Source: Thermoascus crustaceus (taxonomy: Eukaryota > Ascomycota > Eurotiomycetes > Eurotiales > Thermoascaceae). Taken from it: a stretch of DNA of 64,000 nt. The stretch covers positions 4,182,762-4,246,761 of the forward strand of contig BCIC01000002.1 of assembly GCA_001599835.1 (NCBI GenBank), in the 5' to 3' direction. Positions 1 through 10,870 of this stretch are shown here, in pieces. Under the pieces are notes generated by a model. That model was not told the DNA's origin and ran no database searches. It worked only from the letters and a program-made list of their open reading frames with translations. How positions within the stretch are numbered: position 1 is the first letter of the stretch; the number at the start of each line of letters is the position of its first letter. A program made the position numbers and the translations under genes.

Positions 1-624
1 ATCTGGAGCATGGCGCGGAGGGAGAGGAGGAGGGCGGAGATGTACATCGATGGGAGGGTGAGGTTGTAGGAGTCGACGAGATGGATTACTATTAACTGTA
101 GACAGAGGTCAGCATGCTGTACTGTAATAAAGAAAGGCAAGGTAGGAAGGGGACGGGGGAGCAGACTCTATACCCGAGTTTCTGTATCTGGAAGAAGATG
201 TGTCGTAACGAGGAGTGATGCGTAAACAGCTCTACCTGGCCGGGGCAGTCGAAGAGGACGTAGTCATCTGCAACAACCAACAGTATCAGCGTCATGTCCA
301 TCATCTCGAGTCAACTCCGCAGCGCGGGTACCTACCTCCAAGCGACTTCAACCCCTCCGTCAACCACTCGATATTCTCCTCCAACTCTTCAAGCGCATAC
401 AATATGCCTCCGTTCGGCCCCAACGTATCCTCTGCCATGATCTCCTCCAGCGTGACAAGATCGCGCACATCCAGCGCGCATGGATATGAGGTCTGGTCGT
501 TGGCGGGGTCCAGGTTCACGACGGAGCATTTCCGTCCGATGGCGCCCATGAACTGGTGCATTCCATTACAATATGTCGACTTCCCCGAGCCCGGGGGCCC
601 TATTACCAGCTGCGCGAAAGGCAT
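1..624 (-). CDS. GPN2: GPN-loop GTPase 2 (5' part; runs off left edge)
   Basis: Partial gene on the minus strand. Three exons are visible: 624-336, 267-167 and 95-1 (open at the edge). GPN2 is a cytoplasmic P-loop GTPase that works with GPN1/GPN3 in assembly and nuclear import of RNA polymerases II and III. The sequence shows the P-loop GPPGSGKST just after the start, LDPAND, the family-defining GPN triplet in LGPNGG, and the G3-like DCPGQ at the start of exon 2. Exon 3 reads LIVIHLVDSYNL, which matches the region after G3 in GPN2. The donor of intron 2 (GTCTGC) is weak but is the only junction that keeps the frame. Divergent from BUB3 with about 270 bp between the two starts. GPN2 rather than GPN1/GPN3 is chosen from the MPFAQLVIGPPGSGKST opening. 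Confidence 0.9.
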
Positions 625-896
625 GATCGAGTGTTTGAACCACCTGGTGGTGGCGTGAATCAGTGTAGCAGGTAGATCTGGATATCAGACCAATAATGCG
701 GGCGGAGGGGGCTTGGCTTTAGACGAGGGGGATGATGCAAGGCGGTGAGGCGAGGCAGAAAACGGGCCGGGTCCAGAGCAGCGCGAAGCTTTGAGTCGCA
801 GTCGGGATCAGCATCAACAAGTCGAGGATAACGGCAACGACGAGACCGTGAGCCGTTGGCTTTCTCGCTTTATTCTGCCCTCTATTCTTCATCAAT

Positions 897-2099
897 ATGT
901 CCTCCAGTACGTGTGCAACTCTTACAATTCAAGGAATTTACTTGCTAACGCTGGAACAGACCAATTTACCGTGGCATCCCCGCCCACCGATGCCATCTCC
1001 GCCCTCAAGTTCTCTCCGGAACCAGACTCTACGCGGTTCGTCGTGTCATCGTGGGATAAGAATGTCTATCTATATGACCTACGTGACGAGAACGGGAATG
1101 TAGGTGAAGAAGGAAAGCTGCTGCAGAAGTTCGCGCACCGAGCGCCCGTGCTGGATGTGTGCTTCGGTGAGAATGAGAATGAGATCTTTACCGCTGGGTT
1201 GGATTGGGATGTGAGGAAGTGAGTACATCGCATTTTTCATTCTTACTAGCGCGAGGATAATCCCACGTTGAACAGTCCCGTTGACACAATGTAACAGGAT
1301 CGACGTCCAATCCTCCACCCAAACCGTCCTCAGCAGCCACGACGCAGGCGTCAAATCCGTTGTCTACAGCAAAGAGCACCGCCTCGTCATATCTGCCTCC
1401 TGGGACTCGACACTCCACATCCACCGCACCGACCCCAACCTCGACTCCTTCCCCGCGACCATCCCCCTGCCATCGAAACCCTTCTCGCTCTCCCTCACCC
1501 CGACCAAACTCGTCGTCGCCATGGCTTCGCGCGCCCTGCACATCTACGACCTCAAGTCCCTGGCCTTGCTCTTCGACCAGTCCGACCGGGAGCCTCCAAA
1601 CAAGATCGAGATCGAGCCCTGGCAGCGCCGGGAGAGCAGTCTCAAGTTCATGACGCGCGCGGTGGCCTGCATGCCCAATGACGACGGGTACGCTTCGTCG
1701 AGCATCGAGGGCCGTGTGGCGGTCGAGTGGTTCGACCCTTCGCCCGAATCGCAGGCGCGGAAGTACGCGTTCAAGTGCCACAGACAGACGGTGGATAATG
1801 TCGATGTGGTGTACCCCGTCAATGCACTGACGTTCCACCCCATTCATGGGACCTTCGCTTCCGGAGGCGGTGATGGCGTCGTGGCGCTGTGGGATGGTAT
1901 CGCGAAGAGGAGGATCAGGCAGTACCAGAAGTATCCGTCCAGCGTGGCTGCGCTGTCGTTTAGTTCAAATGGCATGTACCTTGCCATCGCTATCAGTCCT
2001 GGATTCGAAGAGGGGAAGGAGGACGTCTCCGAGGGGACGGTCGAGATATACGTGCGTAAACTGGGAGAGACGGAGGCGAAGGGGAAGGCGGCGAAGTAA
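897..2099 (+). CDS. BUB3: Mitotic checkpoint WD40 protein Bub3
   Basis: Three exons, 897-906, 960-1218 and 1298-2099, give 356 residues. Bub3 is a seven-bladed beta-propeller that binds phosphorylated MELT motifs of the kinetochore scaffold and brings Bub1 and Mad3/BubR1 to unattached kinetochores. The protein starts MSSNQFTVASPPTDAIS and shows the WDKNVYLYDL blade, GLDWDVRKIDV and LSSHDAGVKSVVY, and later the HPIHGTFASGGGDG block typical of Bub3/Rae1. The DWDVRKID signature and the overall length favour Bub3 over Rae1. The first coding exon is only 10 nt, so gene finders could miss it. The orthologue in Aspergillus nidulans is called sldB. Confidence 0.92.
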
Positions 2100-2377
2100 G
2101 TCCTCGTTCGTCAGCTAAAATGGTAATTACTGCTCAATTTTTTCCCCTCTCTTTTTCTATCTGTCTGCTTGAAACGGTTTTGGCGAATCGGTGACGGGTT
2201 ACTACTACTGCTGCTACTACTTCTGTTACGAGAGGTCGAGATCAAAAGCGTTGTTGACATGTAAGATACAAAGACCGCCCACTGTTCTACATGGTATAAA
2301 GGTATAGTTTCTATTCATCAATCACATAAAATGAAAGGAAAAGATGAAAAAGAAAACGAAAACACACAATCCATCAA

Positions 2378-3279
2378 TCAAGCAGCGGCCTTGCGCACGG
2401 TCACCGAGCCGTCCGGCATACCGAAGTACGCAGCGACTGGTCTCTGACCTCCGATTCCACCGGCAGCCTGCGCCTGAGGACCGGTCAAGCCCGAGAAGAT
2501 ACCGACTTCCAGAACACCGGCGATCTGCTTGATGGCCTGCGAAAGTGCGTTGACCTCCCACACGCCTGCCTTTCCGCTGCCGTCCTTGCCCGCAGCGACG
2601 TCAGCCGGCAGAAGCAATTGCGGGAATGGTGCGTCGATGATGAAGAAGTCCTGGTCTGTCTTGAGGGGGCCTTCCTTGGGCGCGGCAGCGAGACGGATGG
2701 CCGGGTTGATGCTTCCCATCTCCTTCAGCTTGGTGAGAACGCGGCGGGCGGCGATGGGGGCGACCTCGATAGGGATGTATTTCCATCCCGTCAGGAGGCG
2801 GGACTGGAGTTTGCGGGAGTCTAGTTTTTAGTTCGTGCGTTAGCATGAGATTCTATCTTATGTTTTGCTTTTTCTTTGAAACAGGGATACCAACCTGCAA
2901 CGCAGATGAACTGCTTAGCCTGCAGGGCCACGATCTTCTCCTGGAAGAGACAGGCACCTCCGCCCTTGATCAGGTTCAGGTCGTCGTCCACCTCGTCGGC
3001 GCCATCGAACGCAACGTCCAGCACGGTGCCTTCGGGCAAAGCGTCGAACTCGACGGCCGTCAGGCCAGCGTTAATGATGAGCTGCTTGGACTGGAAGCCC
3101 GTGGGGACGTATTTAGTGCGTGAAGTATCCACGCCTAGCTCCTTGATCGCCTCGACGACGTAGACGATCGTCGTACCGCTGCCAATACCAACGAACCTGG
3201 CGTCCTTAGGGTAGTGATTTTCGACGGCGACTTTGGCGGCAGCGCGTTTAGCTGCCTCGACGGGCGAGAGAGTGGCCAT
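2378..3279 (-). CDS. RKI1: Ribose-5-phosphate isomerase A
   Basis: Exons 3279-2895 and 2820-2378 give 275 residues. The enzyme interconverts ribose 5-phosphate and ribulose 5-phosphate in the non-oxidative pentose phosphate pathway in the cytosol. The sequence has the phosphate-binding GIGSGTTIVYVVEA, the catalytic-site block FDGADEVDDDLNLIKGGGAC, and the C-terminal GVWEVNALSQAI. I chose the ATG at 3279 (MATLSPVEAAKRAAA). The frame stays open upstream to 3591, but that stretch is low-complexity Ser/Pro/Arg and looks like 5' UTR. A mitochondrial leader starting there cannot be fully excluded. Divergent from ULA1. Confidence 0.93.
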
Positions 3280-4043
3280 GGTGTGGGATTGAAGAGGTCT
3301 GGGGTAGGCGGGTGCGGTCCTGCAAAGAGCGTGATATGGGGAGAGAGCGGGGAGGGCAGCCGTAGCAGCAACACGAGGGGTAGAGAAGGTGGGAGGCTGG
3401 AGAAGGGCACGTCTTGCCCTGCATATAAAAAGAGATCGCTCCTTAGTCGCCGCACATGCTCGGGTAAAATTGGGGTTTTTGCTGGAATGTGTGGGGAATT
3501 GATGGAGCCAGAGAGCTTGGGAGTTCCGCAACTCACGAGGCGAGGAGTGATCTGAACGCGATGTATTCCATGGCAGCAGCCCTGTCCGCAATTGAATCCC
3601 TGCGGTGCCTTGTTAAGTAAAACTCGAGGATATAGTGCCCGGAGGACAGACGCCCGACAGCGCCAGGATCACCCGCACGGGACAAGCAGACGCTCAGCTC
3701 CCTGTTCGACCGGCAGCCTGCGGGATTTTGTCGTCTTTTTTTCTTACCTGTCAGCTGTGCCTGAGCTCCCTTTGAGCCGATCTGCGGCTCGCGGGATGGC
3801 GGGGAACCGTCTGCGTCATAGGCTCGCACGCGCCCACGCATCCGGGCCGACTCCACTCCGACGTCGTGATGCGCCGAGCTGCGATGCGGTGCTCTGTTAT
3901 CGCTTCTGCTGTCACCGCGGACGGGCGAGCTCTGAGGAAGGTCGGGAGACTTCCTGTGGCCCCGTGTTTTCCCTGTTTTGTACCTGTGATCTTCGTCTCG
4001 TTGCCTCTCCAGTTCGCTCGTTGACTCCATCAACCCCTCCTTC
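3280..4043. promoter_or_regulatory. Divergent intergenic region RKI1/ULA1
   Basis: About 760 bp between two divergent starts. It must hold both promoters and 5' leaders. Long frames cross it on both strands, but they are Ser/Arg/Pro-rich, resemble no family, and run into the genes out of frame. No further gene is supported. Confidence 0.5.
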
Positions 4044-5788
4044 ATGACGGACGCCTTCCCGGGAGCCCTCGTGGGCCCCTCTTCTAAAGAAAGGAAGTAT
4101 GACAGACAGCTGCGCTTATGGGCTGCTAGCGGGCAGCAAGCTCTGGAGGAGTCCCGCGTGCTTCTCGTCAATTCGGACGGTGCCATAGATGGCGATGGCA
4201 CGGCAGTATCTGGCGTTGTCGGAGTCGAGGCGCTCAAGAACCTCGTGTTGCCTGGGATCGGGGGGTTTACGATCGTGGACCCCGCTTCTGTCACAGAGTC
4301 GGACCTGGGCGTCAATTTCTTCCTAGAAGAGGACAGTCTTCGAAAGTCCAGAGCGGAGGAGACCTGCAGACTGCTGAAGGAGCTGAATCCGGACGTAGAT
4401 GGCAGCTTCTACGCCGAGGTACACACACATGCCTTGGAGAACCCACCTGATACATGTTCCTGCTATGCCAGCTAACAGCCAGACAGCCGATCGCAGAGCT
4501 TCTCCAGCGCCCAGATTTTTTGCCGCAGTACAAACTGGTCCTAATCTCCGGTCCTATGAAACGCTCCTCTCTTGATGCCGTCTGCCAGGCCGCCCGCGAA
4601 CTTGGAATTCCTGTTATTTATACCCACTCTGTTGGATTCTATTCCGCTTTCTCTCTTCAGCTTCCTTCTGAGTTTCCCATAGTAGAGACGCATCCAGATC
4701 CGGATTCGACGCAGGATCTGCGCCTGCTGAACCCTTGGCCAGAGCTGGCCGCTGCTGGTGCTCGTATCAGTAACCTGGACTCGCTCGATGACCACCAACA
4801 CGGCCACGTCCCATACATTTTGCTTTTGCTGCACTACCTCGAGAAATGGAAAGCAGCGCATGGAGGCAATGTCCCGTCGAACTACAAAGAGAAGACAGAA
4901 TTCCGGGAGATGGTACGAGCTGGCGCGCGGACGGACAATGCTGAAGGAGGGGAAGAGAACTTTGACGAGGCCGTTGGAGCTGTGCTGAAGAGCATAAACC
5001 CATTTTTATTGCGGAGTACCATACGTGATGTTTTTGAGATGGACCAGTGTGTGAACCTGAAGCAGGACTCGGATAACTTCTGGATCATTGCCTCGGCCAT
5101 CCGTGCTTTCTATAACAAGCACGGGGTGCTGCCACTTCCCGGATCGCTCCCAGATATGAAAGCAACTTCGGCAGACTACATTGCTCTCCAGAATATCTAT
5201 AAGAGTAAGGCACGGAAGGATTTAGAGGAAGTCCTGGAAACGGTCCGCGCTACTGAGATGCAGCTGGGGTCAAGACCGGTCCCAGTCTCGGAGAGGGAGG
5301 TAGAGATATTCTGCAAGAATGCAGCACATATCAAGGTTATTCACGGGCGCGATATCCCACAGATAGAAGAGAATGCGACGCAAACGCTCAAGACAATCAG
5401 AGACAATCTGGGTTTCCCCGAGTCCGTGGTTCCGATCTTCATCGCCTTCCAAGCTTTGGATGAGATTGTCGATGAGATCCAAAATGGCAAGGCACCTAAA
5501 ACCTCTCTCGACGATGAAGCCAAGTGGAACACGCACATTGAGCGTCTCCTTAATCTCATCGCCGCTGGCGATCCCAGTTCCGTCGATGAAGAGGCACGCG
5601 AGCGTGTCCTCAAAGCGGCACAGGAGCTCCGACGCGCGGAGGGAGGTGAGCTGCACAACATCTCGTCGCTTACAGGCGGGTTGGTTGCGCAGGAGGCGCT
5701 CAAGGTGCTTACGAGGCAGTATGTCCCTTTGGACAACACCTGCGTCTTTGACGGCATCGGGAGCCGCAGCGAGATGTTCCGGCTGTAG
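4044..5788 (+). CDS. ULA1: NEDD8-activating enzyme E1 regulatory subunit (APPBP1/Ula1)
   Basis: Exons 4044-4418 and 4487-5788 give 558 residues. Ula1 pairs with Uba3 to adenylate and load NEDD8/Rub1, which then activates cullin-RING ligases. The N-terminus has the E1 signature KYDRQLRLWAASGQQALE. It is followed by GVEALKNLVLPGIGGFTIVD and the LGVNFFLEEDSL segment, as in all E1 adenylation folds. The middle region (ETHPDPDSTQDLRLLNPWPEL, YKEKTEFREMV, DNFWIIASAIRAFY) is specific to APPBP1, and the C-terminus ends LDNTCVFDGIGSRSEMFRL. There is no catalytic cysteine domain like that of Uba1, as expected for this subunit. The acceptor was placed after CAGACAG at 4486 because only this keeps EPIAELLQRPDF in frame. 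Confidence 0.95.
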
Positions 5789-6666
5789 CTTAAGATGATT
5801 GATGTTTGTCTCGACGCGCATGACATGAAACTTCAGGAACGCTATCTTTGCGGATCTGTATGACCTTGCTTGTGGCTAGCTTTTGCTGAAACCCATATCT
5901 AACGAATAGATGAATTTTGGCCTTCATCCTGCGCAAGCCTAGTACGTAGGATCCAATTTTAAGGGAACAATGGATCGGAAACTCCGCTCCGGGCACGGGT
6001 ATTGATAATTAGAGATCGCCATATCTACAGCTGGTAGAACAGGTCCCTTAGTAGGTAAGCGGGATGCGTAGGTCTCCATCCAGGCCTCCAGTTAGGTAGC
6101 AGCCTTAGAGCCCTGGTACAATTTAGGCAGACAGCGCTACTCCCGTGATCACGCATGGCCTAACTCTTACCTCCAACTCAAACTGCACAACTATCCGCCT
6201 AAGGTTGGACACGGTACATCCTATTCCTGTGTTTGTTAAAAGAAACCCGACAGTCTATTGGTCTCCTCAAATATAGATCGGTCAACAGAGCTTTACTGAC
6301 TCTCCAGCCAGACCGAACCAAGCGAGAATCGCGTTCCTTCCAGGCTAGACTAGCTGAACAGTGGTTGCGGCCCGCTGGATGAAAAGCTACCACATGTTCG
6401 TCATGTTTCCCCGCATGCGCCGTCGATCAAAAGCATGTCCGAACGGATCTCATAAGCAGAATGATGAAATATTCTCCGGGCGCATACCTCGTTAGGTAAT
6501 ATCAGTATTCTCGCTACTGAGATTCCCACTATTAGTCATATCTTCCTTCTCCTGTGCAATCTTACGTCCTTCATCTCTCGGATTCTAATAATACGCCCAA
6601 GCGCCTGATACGACATCCTCTTGATCTTGCATACAACCGGACTTAGAGAGTCGAAGCGGATTCAAA
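5789..6666. other. Intergenic, no gene seen
   Basis: About 880 bp between ULA1 and the F-box relic. It holds only short frames without recognisable motifs. I see no tRNA or repeat. Confidence 0.4.
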
Positions 6667-8870
6667 ATGCCTATTACTCCTTCACATTGCTCTGTTTGCG
6701 GTTCGCATTTCTACACGATATTCCCGTTCATCTCACGGGACCGAGAGAAGCTTGATGATACATGGGCAGAGAAATATCAAGCAAGTATGCGCTTCGTGGT
6801 CTTTCTTTCCGGTTCTATTCATGTTGAGATCATGGCGAGAAAAATTGACCATTTCTAAATCCAGTAATATTTTCTGTGAATGACTCTCGTGCTCCATTCG
6901 TGTCAGGAATTGACAGCGTTAGAGCAACTATCCGTTCGCCGGAGATTCCTAGATTTAATCCAATAACCCCTTGTCAATAGATGGACGGTCCTAAGCCAGA
7001 AGATGAGCAGCTCTATGGCTACGCGATGCATCAAAAGCGTTGGCTACTCCTGGAGAAAGTCGTGGGTGAGATAGAAGACGCTGATCTCCCACATCTGATC
7101 ACGGCCTTGAAGATAATATGGAATGGAGAACATGCTGATCTCCTGAACAACGCCATCAGCTTCCCAACGGACCCAACAGAAATTCCACATTTCCACTCTA
7201 TGATACAGCGATGCATATTGCCTTCTGGAGGGAGCAAGAGCTCAGTAAGTGGCGAGCCTTTCGTCTTTCAACATATTCCGACGGTATTGGATAGTCTTCC
7301 TCCCGAGTTGCTGTACTATGTTCTGGATCATCTGAATTCTATGTTTTCTTTGCTCATTTGGCCTCATTGTCCCAGAAGGATACTGGAAGAGCCGTTTCCA
7401 ACATGATCTCTTCTATGAAGTGGATGCGTATAACCCGTCGTCGCTCGACTGGAGGGCCCTGTGCCTGACGACTGAAGCCGTACTTGACCCAAGAAGAATC
7501 TGTTCCAGTCTAACAAATCGAGTACGGATCTTTCGAATCGTAAAGATTCTCCGAGCCGAATTCTTGCGTGTTAGGTTACTGGTTACTCATGAGAAGGTCT
7601 CGAGCAATTCTGTTCTGTCTGACTGGATCGTGATGTTTAAATCGGCCTGCAAGGCCAACGCCTTCACTCAGTCCATGCATATCCCATCGGTCGTCGAGAA
7701 AGTCTATTTCTCATTTGTGGGCCACCCTGGAAATTATCTGCTATTAGGAATAAAGGTCTACCCCGGAGCAAAATTCGATCAAGAGGGCGTGCGTGATGTC
7801 CAACTTACGTACGAGGGAACGTCAGGGAGTTGGATTACAGGATACGACAAGGGGAGTTACTCAGTCGGCGTTCTCTTTAATGACCAGGATCTTCAGGGTA
7901 ATAATATCATCTGCGGAGCACTGAACGTGAGTCAAGACTTTCTTCACTTTATTGTTTTGATATGTACGCTGACAAAATGTAGACTTGGAATTTCGTCGCA
8001 ATGGGATGTGAATCACGAATGGAGGAAACCGGTAACTGCACCAACCCAAACCACATATATGCATGAGAACGTCAAGACCCTGGGAACTCAACCTCCCTCC
8101 GAAGGGGGTCAACCTGAATGAGCACATATTCACAAATTTTGGCCACGAATACCTCTACAGCCGCCACAGCAGAGCCCCTAGATACCATCATCTTAATTAT
8201 TTTATCTTCGATGGGAACGATGGGGAGCTCCTGTCATTACTTCGTTCGATGAGGATATATTACGACCTGAAGTCGGGGGTTGTGCCGACTTCCGGTCCTA
8301 TTACCGCAAGAATAAGATGAGAACGTGGAACGATCGTGACTCAGGTTACTACTACTTCCTAAACTTCAGGAGAAATAATAGCGGAGGTGGAGGTTTCCTG
8401 CTTCCATGACTCAAGTCGCGGATACATCAGCCAGGAGTGGTTCACGGATCAAGTCCTGACTGTTAGTGTATGTACAGTGCATAAGTAATTTTGTGCCATC
8501 GGAGAGAGGGTTTGCCATGGTCTACTAAGCTAATTCTTGTGCCATCACAGATAATAACAAACTTCGGTGATCGCCTTGACCTGGGGGACGAGGGACACAT
8601 AAGGAGAAAATTCCACGATGTCTCCACAAAGACATTGCGGCCCCGTGATGGAGGGGTAATCATTGGATTTCTCGCCGAATTTCCTTCTGATGCCCAGTGG
8701 CAGGTAATGTCGATTTCAGGTTTCTTTTTCTTGTTCTTTTCTGCTTCCTCACTTTTTTTGACGGGTCCTGTGGTCTTCCCTGCTCATTTTGACTGACCTT
8801 TGGATACGTAAATAGGACATAAAGAAAAGCGGCATGCATTTCAGTGAGTTCGGTATAATTAAAGCGCCCT
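6667..8870 (+). pseudogene. Fungal F-box family gene, probably broken
   Basis: A chain of frames resembles a large fungal F-box family from end to end. It starts with a Cys-pair opening (HCSVCGSHF) at 6667, followed by YGYAMHQKRWLLLE at about 7015 and an F-box core LPPELLYYVLDHL at about 7290-7330. EGYWKSRFQHD follows at 7375, then a beta-rich domain (VEKVYFSFVG, GIKVYPGAKFD) to about 7930, and later blocks to about 8870. F-box proteins link Skp1-cullin ligases to substrates. Problems: joining exon 1 through its best acceptor meets an in-frame TAG just before 6981; the F-box is cut short and shifts frame at about 7375; the frame is lost again after 8075. Residual introns with good sites remain at 7927-7981 and 8704-8815. 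It could be an active gene with an unusual exon pattern, but decay fits better. Confidence 0.6.
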
Positions 8871-8879
8871 GTCCGTCAT

Positions 8880-9873
8880 CATTACCATTCAATCGGAAGG
8901 ATAGGTAGACGCTATGTACGGCATATATGAGATTTATGCCTGATATCTAATTTGAGAGCTGACCGGTCTCTATTGTTTCTTTCTTAGTCATTCTAGAAAT
9001 GTAAGAATAGTTTCCAAGATCGATCACCGGTTAGTGATGATTAGTGACAAGATAGGTCTGCTGTTTAATTAGCTGCACGAAGATCCATTACGATCCAGCT
9101 GAAAGAATAATTGAGCATCGTCTGAACTGGAAAATTGTTAAAGTGGACTGGTTTGTCGAGCTTATCCTCCTGGTTCATCCTGTCCCGTCTTGCCTTTGAC
9201 TAGGTAGGTAGATATTTTGGGTGAGGGTGGAGTAATCCAAGTCTAGTCTAGGAAGAACGGCAGAAGGACCTGTCCCCTGTCCAGTTCCGAAGCCGCGGGG
9301 GTATGAGCGGATAGAGGTGATGAGACGACATCTGTGTACAGTACAGTAAAGTATGTACGAAGCCCAAGCGCTTACGTGGAAGTTCCTGAGGGATGTAAAG
9401 TTGTTCGAAGTGTAGAGAATAGAGGTAACCCGCTGAGTCCGTTACAGATGAATCTTGGGTAGGTAAGTGGAAGGGAAGGTGGAACAAAGGAGAATTTTTT
9501 TCTGTGGGGAGGAGGGAGGGGGAAGCCTCATTCTCCATCTCCATTCTAATGAATCTCATCGAGCGCAGTCAGCGGCAGCCAGGGAAATTCGAAGTGCTGG
9601 AAGGACGTGTACATCATAATCGATGGGACGAGCTTTCTCACTGCCCTTTTTATCATCGTTACAAGTACCTATATAATGGTGTTGTGGGGTTTCAGGAATA
9701 ATGATAATTGCTAATAGATTCGGACGGCTATTTAGGTTGTGCTTAATACTGATGTATACATGTTCATGGAAGATTAAGGACTAGTATATGTCTCATATCA
9801 AGAAAAGTAAAATAAAAATAAGAACTTGAAGTGTAACAAAAGAAGATAATTAGCATCCTCGTTAAGAAGGAAT
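8880..9873. other. Intergenic, no gene seen
   Basis: About 1 kb between the F-box relic and the convergent GPI-protein gene. A 103-residue minus frame at 9248-9559 has no signal peptide, domain or splice support and is not called. Confidence 0.4.
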
Positions 9874-10870
9874 TCAAATCAACCCAACCAGACCCAGAAG
9901 AACAGCCAGGAACGCCCCAGTAGTACCGCTAGACATCAAACGCTTCTCCAGGGTATCTGCGCCCCCGGTAGATGTAGATGTTGTAGATGTCGTGACTGGG
10001 GCTGGGGCCGCCGGGGCAACCGTCGTCATGGGAAAACTGACTCCCTCTGTACCAATTCGGACCGTCTGACTGTTGATAACGGTTGTTGTTTCTTCTGTGG
10101 CTCCTGTGCCGATGGTGTATGTCTTCCCTGATATCACGGCGACGGTGGGGTCGATTGAGAAGGTGATTCCGCCTGCTGTGACAGGTGTTAGGCCTTCATC
10201 GCCGCCACCCTCGTTGTCATTATTACCTCCTTCATGATTTTCAGAGGTATTCCTCTGTGCGGAAGAAGAATCCCCCGGTTGATCGAACGAAGGCGGGTCC
10301 GTCATCTGCGGGAGGTACGGGATCGTGATTTTCTTGGTCACCGTCACCGTTGGCTGGGTAGTAGACATCGATGCTGGCAGACAAGTGACGAAAGTGTAAC
10401 AAAATGGTGGTGGTGTGACGTAGCTTGGCGCTATCGTGAGGGTATTATTCGCGTCTCGAGCGGTGTAGGTCTCTGTTATGGTCTCGTATTCTGTTTCTGT
10501 AGGAATGTAATTGGTATATGTCACGTTCCCTGAGCATTCTATCGACGTGGCAGATGCCACGAGCGTGATGTCACAGGACGATGTGCTAGACGAGGGGAAA
10601 TCTGAGGAAGTTGTGGGTGTCTGTAAAGGACCAGTATCGTATAAACCGCTTAATGGTGGAGCTGGTAAGGCCTCCGATGTACCTGCGGAGTCCGAGGAGG
10701 GATTGGCAGAGAGCTGCCTTGCATTTAATTGCCCTATTGACGATATGAGCATTTCTGGAGTAGTAACAAGGGGAATGGAGCAATTCTCACGAGTTCTCTC
10801 ACCTACCTGAGGAAGAATTTACAGAAAGAACAGTCAGAAACAGAACAGCTCCGTTCCACAAAGAGAGCAT
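9874..10870 (-). CDS. Secreted, probably GPI-anchored Ser/Thr-rich cell-surface protein
   Basis: Exons 10870-10807 and 10733-9874 give 307 residues. Exon 1 encodes a signal peptide (MLSLWNGAVLFLTVLSVNS) that continues in frame into GQLNARQLSANPSS. The body is rich in Ser, Thr and Pro, has a few cysteines (SSCDITLV, IECSGNVTY, PPFCYTFVTCLPA), and has a Glu/Asn/Gly-rich linker near the middle. The C-terminus is a run of Ser/Thr, a small-residue site (RLMSSGTTGA) and a final hydrophobic tail AFLAVLLGLVGLI. This is the usual arrangement for GPI attachment in fungi. Function is not known; adhesin or wall protein is inference. No enzyme domain is seen. Confidence 0.75.

Noticed and set aside
1188..1847. 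219-codon minus frame in BUB3
   Set aside because: Antisense shadow of the GC-biased BUB3 coding frame.
3533..4315. 260-codon minus frame over the RKI1/ULA1 spacer
   Set aside because: It overlaps the start of ULA1 antisense, is Ser/Arg-rich and has no domain.
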